This document shows positions 57,392-64,000 of a stretch of 64,000 bases of DNA, piece after piece. Within the stretch, counting starts at the first letter, position 1. Every line of letters begins with the position of its first letter. Below the pieces are notes generated by a model. The model saw only the letters and a program-made list of their open reading frames with translations, was not told where the DNA came from and searched no databases. Both the position numbers and the translations under genes were made by a program. The stretch covers positions 124,001-188,000 of the forward strand of contig NZ_RZUL01000005.1 of NCBI RefSeq assembly GCF_004005485.1, given 5' to 3'. Source of the stretch: Sphingobium algorifonticola. Its GTDB lineage: Bacteria > Pseudomonadota > Alphaproteobacteria > Sphingomonadales > Sphingomonadaceae.

Positions 57392-58680
57392 TGCCTGGCT
57401 TCGGGTTTGGCGCGATAGGGATCGCGCGCCATCGCCGCGGCATCGCGGGGCCGCCTGCGGGCAGTCCCCTCATGGCCGTTGGCGACCGCCTCGTCTTTGC
57501 GGGCGACAGCATGACCTATGGCAATGGCGACACACCCAACGCCTACATGCCCTGGCTCACCCTGCTTGCCGAAGGCCGGTTCAACTATCCCGCCACCGTC
57601 AACAAGGGTAGCACGAACGTATCCTTGCCGCCGGAGGGCGGCAATATGGGCGTGAGCGGGCAGAACAGTAACGGCTATATCACGCGCAAGGCGAACATCG
57701 CCGCTGCTTGCGCCAATGGCGCGCTGATCCTGGGCGGGATCGAGAATGACTTTGCAGGCGGCCTGACCGCCGCGCAATCCATCGCCAATTTCGAAGAAAT
57801 GATCGCGGCCTGCACAACGGCCAAGCGCATCTATATCACGCCCGGCGCGCCGACCAAGAGCGTGATCGGTAATGCAGGCAACGCCGCCAAAAAGACGACG
57901 TTCGACGCCTATTTCGCCGCGCATCCAGACCCGCGCGTCAAGTTCCTTACCAATTGCTGGAACGGCATTACCCTTGCACTCGACGCGATCAACACCGGCC
58001 CGCACAGCTATGATGCCGTCCACCAGAACCCGCTGGGCGCGAAGCTACAGGCAGCGAACATCTGGAGCGAGATCGCCGCCGATTGGGCAGCGGGCACGGC
58101 CTATGCCGACCCGGCGCTTGCCTCCGGCGATCTGCTTGGCACGGCGGGCCTGTTCGCAGGCACCGGCGGCACGGCCAACGGCTATGGGCAGGTGGCGACC
58201 GGATGGACGCTCACCAACTCCACCGGCGCGGCGCTCGCGGCCAGCGTGGCGGACAATCTGATCGGCGACAAGCGGGGGCAGCGGCTCGTTGCAAGCGGCA
58301 CCGCCAGTGCCAATTCGCGCATCCGCATGCGGCACACCATCACCAATGCCTATGTCACCGGCGACCGGGTGCTTGTCATTGGGCGGCTGCGCGTCAGGAA
58401 TGCGGCCGGAGACGGCCCGCCGATTGGTCTGCGCGCGATCGGCATTTCCGCGCTGGGCGGGGCGACGCGCTTTCTCACGGAAGCCTATGCGGGCGGACAG
58501 GGGCCATTCGCGCCCGTTTCTCAGATCGACGGCATATTCCGCAACTTCGTCGGGCTGGCGACCGCAACAGGCGGAAGCTGGACGCTGGACGTGGATTTCC
58601 AGACGGTGACTGGGACGGCACTCGATATCGCCTTGGATATTGCCGATTTCAGGACTTTCAATCTAGGAACAGGCATTTGA
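57391..58680 (+). CDS. SGNH/GDSL hydrolase, probable spike fibre or polysaccharide esterase
   Basis: A 429-residue protein. The first 28 residues are Gly/Arg rich (FGFGAIG, then HRRG) with no signal peptide, like attachment ends of phage spikes. The SGNH domain follows: block I FAGDSMTYGN with Ser40, block III region GGIEND with Asn119, and block V YDAVHQNP with Asp208 and His211. Residues about 235-429 look like beta-sandwich sequence (LTNSTGAALAASV, LRVRNAAGDGPPIG), perhaps sugar-binding. It is translationally coupled to the spike-base-like gene. It could be a GTA-like spike protein, a phage-derived tailspike with deacetylase activity, or an O-acetylesterase acting on the locus's own polysaccharide. 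Confidence 0.8.
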   Translation: MPGFGFGAIGIARHRRGIAGPPAGSPLMAVGDRLVFAGDSMTYGNGDTPNAYMPWLTLLAEGRFNYPATVNKGSTNVSLPPEGGNMGVSGQNSNGYITRKANIAAACANGALILGGIENDFAGGLTAAQSIANFEEMIAACTTAKRIYITPGAPTKSVIGNAGNAAKKTTFDAYFAAHPDPRVKFLTNCWNGITLALDAINTGPHSYDAVHQNPLGAKLQAANIWSEIAADWAAGTAYADPALASGDLLGTAGLFAGTGGTANGYGQVATGWTLTNSTGAALAASVADNLIGDKRGQRLVASGTASANSRIRMRHTITNAYVTGDRVLVIGRLRVRNAAGDGPPIGLRAIGISALGGATRFLTEAYAGGQGPFAPVSQIDGIFRNFVGLATATGGSWTLDVDFQTVTGTALDIALDIADFRTFNLGTGI

Positions 58681-58798
58681 TGGCATGGGTCTTTCAAATG
58701 GGAGCCCGGCAAGGCGCGCAACGTTTATCTGATCTTTCATGATGAGGCTGCTAGGGGCGTATCGATTCGCAGGGGTGTGACACCCTTTGGAGTGGATG

Positions 58799-60055
58799 AT
58801 GTCGGACGAGCCATCGAGCCGGGACGAGGATGCGGGCATCGCACGCCTAACGGGCGGCAAGCGGCGGGCGATCGCCATTGCGGTGATCGTGCTTGCGGCC
58901 GGTCTTGCGCTGTTGATGGTCATGCGCTTGTCGCCCGCTTTCGTGGCGGGCGACAACTGCGCGCCGACTTCGCGATGCGGCAGCCACGCAAGCCGCATCG
59001 AGCGGCTGGACGATCTGCCCGCATTGCCTGATGGAACAGCTGCCGGGCCTGATCCGCAGGCTTCGCTGGTGCCGCGCGATGAGGCGCGGCGGATCAATGC
59101 GAGCGTGCCGTTTTCGAAGCTTCCGCTCGTGCCGGCCATGCCCTTTCGGTTTCGCGGTTCGGCGGATGACCGTGCGCGTGCCGTCCAGTGCCTAGCGGCG
59201 GCCATGCTCTATGAGGCGGGCCTGAGTGCGGATGGCCAGCGCGCGGTGGCGCAGGTGGTGCTGAACCGCGTTCGCCATCCGGCCTTCCCATCGACGATAT
59301 GCGGTGTCGTCTATCAGGGCAGGGAGCGGCAAACCGGATGCCAGTTTACATTCACCTGCGACGGCTCGCTGGTCCGACCCATGCCCGCAGCTTGGTGGAC
59401 CGCCGCGAAAAGCCGTGCGCAGGAGGCGCTTGATGGCACTGTGTTCGGACGTGTCGGCCTTTCCACGCATTATCATACGGATTGGGTCCATCCCTATTGG
59501 AGTGCATCGCTGGACAAGGTGTCCGGCGTCGATACGCATCTTTTCTTCCGGTGGCGGGGACACTGGGGTACGCGGGCCGCTTTCCGGCAAGCATATGCAG
59601 GGGGTGAGGCGCAACTGGGGATCGATGGGACACCTGTCCGTGACGGCGAAGAGCCGGTAGCAACCACGGACATGCCGGTGACCGAGGCACCTGCCGTCGC
59701 CTTGGTCGTACCGCCCCCGCTGCCGCCTCTGCCAGCGGGCCTGCCTGCCGCAGCCTTGCGCGACAACGTGTTGCGTATCGTCCACCCCGATGATGCTGCA
59801 TTCGGCCTCGCACTTACCGGCAAGCGGGATCCCGAAACCTATATCGGCGTGGCCGTGCGGCTATGCCGTGATCTTGCCTTCTGTCATGTCATGGGCTGGC
59901 TCGACGGTGCGGCCGTGCCACGCGGATTTCCCGTGCCGCCGACCGCCCGCGCGCTTATGTCATTCAGCTATCGTCGCGACCGGACGCGCGGGATCGAGGA
60001 GATCCGCTTCGACTGCGAACAATTTCCGCGCCGCATTGCAGCACAATGTCTCTGA
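58799..60055 (+). CDS. Cell wall hydrolase with SleB (Hydrolase_2) domain
   Basis: A 418-residue protein with one transmembrane helix at about 23-44 and a periplasmic SleB-type lytic transglycosylase domain at about 120-245, with likely catalytic Glu139 (CLAAAMLYEAGLSADGQ) and the segments VAQVVLNRVRHPAFP and GCQFTFTCDGS. The C-terminal part (about 300-418) is Pro-rich and then of unknown fold. GGAG lies six bases before the ATG at 58799. It sits in the polysaccharide locus, perhaps opening the wall for export machinery, although it may simply be a neighbour. Confidence 0.88.
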   Translation: MSDEPSSRDEDAGIARLTGGKRRAIAIAVIVLAAGLALLMVMRLSPAFVAGDNCAPTSRCGSHASRIERLDDLPALPDGTAAGPDPQASLVPRDEARRINASVPFSKLPLVPAMPFRFRGSADDRARAVQCLAAAMLYEAGLSADGQRAVAQVVLNRVRHPAFPSTICGVVYQGRERQTGCQFTFTCDGSLVRPMPAAWWTAAKSRAQEALDGTVFGRVGLSTHYHTDWVHPYWSASLDKVSGVDTHLFFRWRGHWGTRAAFRQAYAGGEAQLGIDGTPVRDGEEPVATTDMPVTEAPAVALVVPPPLPPLPAGLPAAALRDNVLRIVHPDDAAFGLALTGKRDPETYIGVAVRLCRDLAFCHVMGWLDGAAVPRGFPVPPTARALMSFSYRRDRTRGIEEIRFDCEQFPRRIAAQCL

Positions 60056-60109
60056 ACTATGCTGTCGGCCCTGTGCCGCTGTTTTGTTTGCAGGACTTTT
60101 TGCTGCACG

Positions 60110-60129
60110 AAATGCGGCGAGTCGCATTT
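60110..60129. repeat. Small inverted repeat upstream of the export genes
   Basis: AAATGCG and CGCATTT (60110-60116 and 60123-60129) form a perfect 7-base inverted repeat, 150 bases before the Wza-type gene. It could be an operator or a weak terminator after the SleB gene; no T tract follows. Confidence 0.35.
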
Positions 60130-60279
60130 AAGAAGAGATTGTTTCTGTTCTTTTCAACGGCACATCTGGCGCGGCTGAACGATCTTCGCTAGGACAGCAT
60201 TTGTGGTCGTGTATAGCAGCGCAGACAGGCCCGAATGACGGGTATCGAAGGTTGACCGGATCGTTGGGGGAACAGGAAG

Positions 60280-60858
60280 ATGCTGAAATTACGTTGGCCT
60301 GTGTGGGTAAGCCTCATGGGTGCCCTCAGCTTGACGGCATGCGCGACGCCGCAGGGGCCGGTCATGTCGGCGCAGGCCTTTGAAAGCCGCTATCCGCCAT
60401 CCAGCACCTTGCTGGGGCCGGGCGACAAGCTGAAACTGTCGCTTTATGGCGATGATGCGCTGAGCGGCGAGTATCAGGTCGCGTCTGACGGCACGGTGTC
60501 CCTGCCGCTCGTGGGCGCGCTGCCTGCCGCCGGGAAGGATGTTCCGGCCTTTGCAAAGTCCGTCGAGACGGCCTTGGCGAACGGATTTTACACCACGCCC
60601 AAAGTATCCGTGCAGCTTGCCTCGGTCCGGCCGATCTACGTGCTGGGCGAAGTCAACCAGCCCGGGTCTTTTCCCTATGTGCCCGACCTGACACTCGCCA
60701 AGGCTGCGGCGCTTGCCGGGGGGTATACCTATCGCGCGAAGATCGGCACGATTGCCATCCGCCGCACCGGCATGGAGCAGGAAGTGGTGGTCGACGCCAC
60801 GCAGGCGATGCCGCTCGCGCCGGGTGACACTGTCCGTATCCTCGAACGCTTTTTCTGA
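60280..60858 (+). CDS. Polysaccharide export lipoprotein (Wza/GumB type)
   Basis: Outer-membrane auxiliary lipoprotein of 192 residues, of the short GumB type without the extra C-terminal domains of E. coli Wza. Lipobox LTAC with Cys21; the poly-export domain starts at GPGDKLKLSLYGDDALSGEY and the SLBB-like region has YVLGEVNQPGSFPYVPDLTL. It would form the periplasmic end of the export channel with the Wzc-type protein. It starts a three-gene run with the beta-barrel and Wzc-type genes; GGGGGAACA lies upstream of the ATG. Confidence 0.92.
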   Translation: MLKLRWPVWVSLMGALSLTACATPQGPVMSAQAFESRYPPSSTLLGPGDKLKLSLYGDDALSGEYQVASDGTVSLPLVGALPAAGKDVPAFAKSVETALANGFYTTPKVSVQLASVRPIYVLGEVNQPGSFPYVPDLTLAKAAALAGGYTYRAKIGTIAIRRTGMEQEVVVDATQAMPLAPGDTVRILERFF

Positions 60859-60871
60859 TTAGCGGTTCGGC

Positions 60872-62188
60872 ATGAAACGCTCCGTTTTCCGCTCGCGCCT
60901 GCGCATGGCTGCCGCTGTCTTATCGGCGGGCGTCGCACTGCCGTTGCCGCTGTTCGCCCAGACGGTGCCCGACACTTTGTTTCAGGAGCAGGATCGCGAC
61001 CTGCTGGCGCGCGGTGATGACCGGTTCACCCTGCCTGTGCCCGAACGCTTTCAGCCGGAGGGCATAAGGGCCGGTGCATTCCTGATTTCACCGGATCTGG
61101 CGCTGGATGGTCTGTTCGACAGCAATGTCTTTGCGCGGGACGACGCACGTAATGACGTGAGCCTGATTGCCGCGCCGCGCTTGCGCATCCGTTCACTAAG
61201 TCAGAGCTACACGCTGGATAGCTATGTGTCGGCGCAAGTCGATCGGCATGACCGGTTCAAGACCGAAAATGTGGAATCGATTGCCGCCGGCATGCTGCTA
61301 CGCAAGCCGTTCGGCAACAGCCTCGTCACAAGTCTGCGGATAGAGGGTGGGACTTTCGTCGAGGATCGGGCGGCGCAACTCGCAACCAACGACAATCTTA
61401 CGCCGGTGGAATATGATCGGGTGAGCGGCCGTGCTTCGGCCAGTATCCTTGCGGGGCGGCTTGTGGTCAATGGCTGGTTCGGGCTGGACCGGCGCGCCTA
61501 TCGCAACACGCTGCGCCGATCCGATCCGACGCAGGTTTTTATCCAGACCGACCGCGATGTGACGCAGTACAATCCCGCCCTGGAAGTCGGCTACACGCTT
61601 GCGCCCTCGACGCTGCTGTACGGCGGCTTTGAGTATAACAAGCGCGATTTCGACTTCACGCCGCCGCCCGGCAGCCTCCTGCCTTCGCGCGATTCGGATG
61701 GCTATGTGGTCTATGGCGGTGCGCGGTTCCAGCCATCGGCGCTGACCCGGCTGGACTTTGCCCTCGGTTATCAGCGTCAGAATTATCTGGCACCTTTCGC
61801 CGATCCTTCGGGGCTTTATGTGAGAGCATCGTTCGACTGGACGCCGCTGCGCACGGTGCTGGTGCGGATTGACGGAGAGCGCAGCATTTCGGAAACCGGC
61901 GCGCTGCTGCTGGGCGGCAGCACGCGCACGCGCATACGCGGCAATGCGGAATATGAAGTGCTACGCAACCTCCGGCTGGGGTTCAGGGCCGAATATCTGA
62001 ACATCGACACGGCGGCGCTGCCGCAGAATGATCGACGGATATCGGGCGGGGCGACGGCGGAATACCGGTTCAACCCGAATGTGAGCCTGCGCCTGCGGGG
62101 TGATCTGCTCGTCAGTCGGCCGGGCCAGATCATCCTGGAAGATTTCGAACGCGCGCGGCTCAGCGCCGGCCTGCAATTCAGGTTGTAA
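60872..62188 (+). CDS. Outer-membrane beta-barrel protein of the polysaccharide locus
   Basis: A 438-residue exported protein: signal peptide ending FAQT at about 30, then alternating beta strands typical of an 18-or-so-stranded barrel (for example YTLDSYVSAQVDRHDRF, SYTLAPSTLLYGGFEYNKRD-like repeats) to a C-terminal strand ending LQFRL. It resembles outer-membrane beta-barrel proteins found in sphingan gene clusters, thought to help export or anchor the polymer. It follows the Wza-type gene by 13 bases. Confidence 0.85.
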   Translation: MKRSVFRSRLRMAAAVLSAGVALPLPLFAQTVPDTLFQEQDRDLLARGDDRFTLPVPERFQPEGIRAGAFLISPDLALDGLFDSNVFARDDARNDVSLIAAPRLRIRSLSQSYTLDSYVSAQVDRHDRFKTENVESIAAGMLLRKPFGNSLVTSLRIEGGTFVEDRAAQLATNDNLTPVEYDRVSGRASASILAGRLVVNGWFGLDRRAYRNTLRRSDPTQVFIQTDRDVTQYNPALEVGYTLAPSTLLYGGFEYNKRDFDFTPPPGSLLPSRDSDGYVVYGGARFQPSALTRLDFALGYQRQNYLAPFADPSGLYVRASFDWTPLRTVLVRIDGERSISETGALLLGGSTRTRIRGNAEYEVLRNLRLGFRAEYLNIDTAALPQNDRRISGGATAEYRFNPNVSLRLRGDLLVSRPGQIILEDFERARLSAGLQFRL

Positions 62189-62237
62189 TCAACCGATAAT
62201 AGACGATGGCAAAATGCCGGGACAAACAGGTGATCCG

Positions 62238-64000
62238 ATGACCTTTGAACAGATTTTTGCCATTTGCCGCCGGATGCTGCCGTTCGCGTTGATAGGCGGA
62301 TTGCTGCTCGGCGCGTTGGCAGCCGGCTACAGCCTGATTGCCCCGCGCAAATATGAAGCGGTCGCCAGAGTGATCGTGGAGCCGCGGACGCTGACGCTCA
62401 CGGCGTCACAGGACGTGATGTCCGCGCTGCCGCAGCGCGACCCCACTGTTGTGGATACCGAAGTCGAGTTTTTGCAATCGCTCGCCGTCGCCGAACAGGT
62501 CGTGCGCGACCAGAAACTGGTGTCCGATCCGGAGTTCGGAGACACGACGCCTGAAAAGACGGCGGTGAAGTTTCAGAGTGCGATGTCCGTCCGCCGCGCC
62601 GGGCCGACTTATCTGATCGATATCGGCGTGGAATCGCGGTCGCCGCAGCGTGCAGCGGAACTCGCCAACGCCGCCGCAACAGCGTACACAAACCTTCAGC
62701 GCAGCCGCAAACGCGACGCGACGACCGAAGCCAACAAGCTTCTCGCCAGCCGTGTCGAGAGCATGGCCGAGGAATTGCGCAAGGCCGAGGATGCGGTGCA
62801 GCGTTATCGCATTTCCAATGGCCTGATGAGCGTCAACGGTGCGACGCTTGCCGAACAGACGGCCGCCCAACTGTCGCAGCAGCTTGCCGACGCGCGGGCG
62901 CGGGAGCGGGCTGCGCTGGCGGAACTGGGTGCGGCCCGGGGCGCGAATGTCAGCCTGGACAGCGCCAATTCGCAGATGTCCCTTGGGACGTTGCGGGCGC
63001 AGCAAGCGACGGCGCAGCAGGAAATGAGCGCGGCGGCATCGCGCTATGGGCCCAATCATCCGCAATATATCGCCGCTGCCGAGCGGCTGGCGCAAATCAA
63101 TCAGGCGGTTGCAAGCGAATCCGGGCGTGCGCGGTCGGCCGTTGCCGCCGACCGCCAGACGCTGGTCGCCGATCTTGCCGCCAAGGCTGCGGCCGCCAGC
63201 AACCTGCGGCGGTCGCTGGAGAGCAGCGCGGGCGTCAACGATGCCGGGCTGACACGCAACAGCCGCGCATCGAGCGACCTGGGGAAGCTCGAACGCAATG
63301 CCGCTGCACTGCGATCAACTTATGAAGCCTATCTGGAACGCTATCAGCAGACATCGACGCAACTGGGGACGGAACAGGCAGATTCAAGTCTGGTCGCTGC
63401 GGCGCTCGTTCCGGGCAAGCCGTCCAAACCCGACCTCAAGCTCAACGTCATTGTCGGGGTGGTGCTGGGCATATTCGGCGGCATTTCGGTCGCGACGATG
63501 ATCCTTCTGTTCGAATCGCATTTTTCGACTTCGCAGCAGGTGGAGGAAAGCCTCGACGTCGACTCGCTGCCGTCCCTGCCGTCGGCGCGTTCGGCGAACC
63601 TTTCGGTTGGCGGCAGCAGCAAACCCGAACCGGCCGAGACCGCCGCGGCGATGCTGGCCGCACCGACCGACACATTTGCGGAAATGCACAAGAGCCTGCT
63701 CGCATCACTCAACCGGCCCGTCGACGGGAAGCCGAATACGGTTGTCATGATCAGTTCCGCCCTGCCGCGGGAAGGCAAGACAACGGCGGCCATCTGTCTG
63801 GCGGCGATGGCCGCGCATATCGGCCGCAAGGTCGTCCTGGTGGACTGCGACCAGCGTCGCCGCACTACAACGCAGGCGCTGATCGGCGAACCCAAGGTCG
63901 GCGTGGGCGAAGTGATCGATGGTGCCGCGCGCCTGGATGATGCGCTTGTCCAGACGATCCTGCCGGGCCTTACGCTGCTTCCGGCCTCCAGCCTCCCGAC
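62238..64000 (+). CDS. Polysaccharide co-polymerase/tyrosine kinase (Wzc type), cut by window edge
   Basis: Open to the end of the window (587 codons visible, no stop). The N-terminus is a Wzz-type co-polymerase domain with one transmembrane helix at about 14-34, VEPRTLTLTASQD, a long coiled-coil periplasmic region (Gln/Ala rich, about 160-370) ending in the second transmembrane helix (LNVIVGVVLGIFGGI), then the cytoplasmic BY-kinase domain with Walker A SSALPREGKTT and Walker A' VLVDCDQRRRTTT. Its tyrosine-rich tail would lie outside. AGGTGA lies before the ATG at 62238. It controls polymer length and export together with the Wza-type protein. Confidence 0.92.
   Translation, partial: MTFEQIFAICRRMLPFALIGGLLLGALAAGYSLIAPRKYEAVARVIVEPRTLTLTASQDVMSALPQRDPTVVDTEVEFLQSLAVAEQVVRDQKLVSDPEFGDTTPEKTAVKFQSAMSVRRAGPTYLIDIGVESRSPQRAAELANAAATAYTNLQRSRKRDATTEANKLLASRVESMAEELRKAEDAVQRYRISNGLMSVNGATLAEQTAAQLSQQLADARARERAALAELGAARGANVSLDSANSQMSLGTLRAQQATAQQEMSAAASRYGPNHPQYIAAAERLAQINQAVASESGRARSAVAADRQTLVADLAAKAAAASNLRRSLESSAGVNDAGLTRNSRASSDLGKLERNAAALRSTYEAYLERYQQTSTQLGTEQADSSLVAAALVPGKPSKPDLKLNVIVGVVLGIFGGISVATMILLFESHFSTSQQVEESLDVDSLPSLPSARSANLSVGGSSKPEPAETAAAMLAAPTDTFAEMHKSLLASLNRPVDGKPNTVVMISSALPREGKTTAAICLAAMAAHIGRKVVLVDCDQRRRTTTQALIGEPKVGVGEVIDGAARLDDALVQTILPGLTLLPASSLP

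Overview
The window looks like the chromosome of a high-GC alphaproteobacterium, most probably a member of the Sphingomonadaceae. This is inferred from a UrcA-family secreted protein, a TrcR (DUF1013) regulator, an alphaproteobacterial-type heat-shock promoter (CTTG-N17-CCTATAT) before dnaK, an alphaproteobacterial-type SOS box (GTTC-N7-GTTC) before uvrA, and the general gene content. I found no rRNA, tRNA, CRISPR array, insertion sequence or integrase.

Bases 1-48900 are mainly core genome in short operons on both strands. They hold the end of a patatin-related gene; dnaJ and dnaK; a periplasmic copper chaperone; purU; uvrA; a hybrid histidine kinase with an ethylene-receptor-like sensor; an exported amidohydrolase; an S9 peptidase; clpA; a quinone oxidoreductase; an LpxH-like phosphatase with a glycosyltransferase; trcR; an acyl-CoA ligase; msrA; an aquaporin; a Sua5-type tRNA-modification enzyme; a DUF815 ATPase; a PQQ-type sugar dehydrogenase; a tight leucyl aminopeptidase-MarR-NlpC/P60-argC operon; and rimO.

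Bases 39200-46620 form a complete type I secretion locus: an ABC exporter, an HlyD-type adaptor and a TolC-type channel in one overlapping operon, next to two RTX calcium-binding proteins that share a C-terminal module and a D-[FI]-V-V-I end, and are therefore the likely cargo.

Bases 48900-64000 form an extracellular polysaccharide locus: an acyltransferase, three glycosyltransferases, a Wzy-type polymerase, a Wzx-type flippase, a Wza/GumB-type export lipoprotein, an outer-membrane beta-barrel protein and a Wzc-type co-polymerase/kinase that runs off the window. An AT-rich patch (about 51950-53400) covers the 5' part of the polymerase gene and a methyltransferase, and looks like an imported or exchanged segment.

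The least expected find is a translationally coupled pair inside this polysaccharide locus: a small protein resembling the head-spike base protein of gene transfer agents (Rcc01079 family), followed by an SGNH hydrolase. The ribosome-binding site of the first gene lies in one arm of a hairpin. GTA head spikes bind capsular polysaccharide in Rhodobacter, so spike genes embedded in a polysaccharide locus suggest a linked receptor-spike module. This needs testing.
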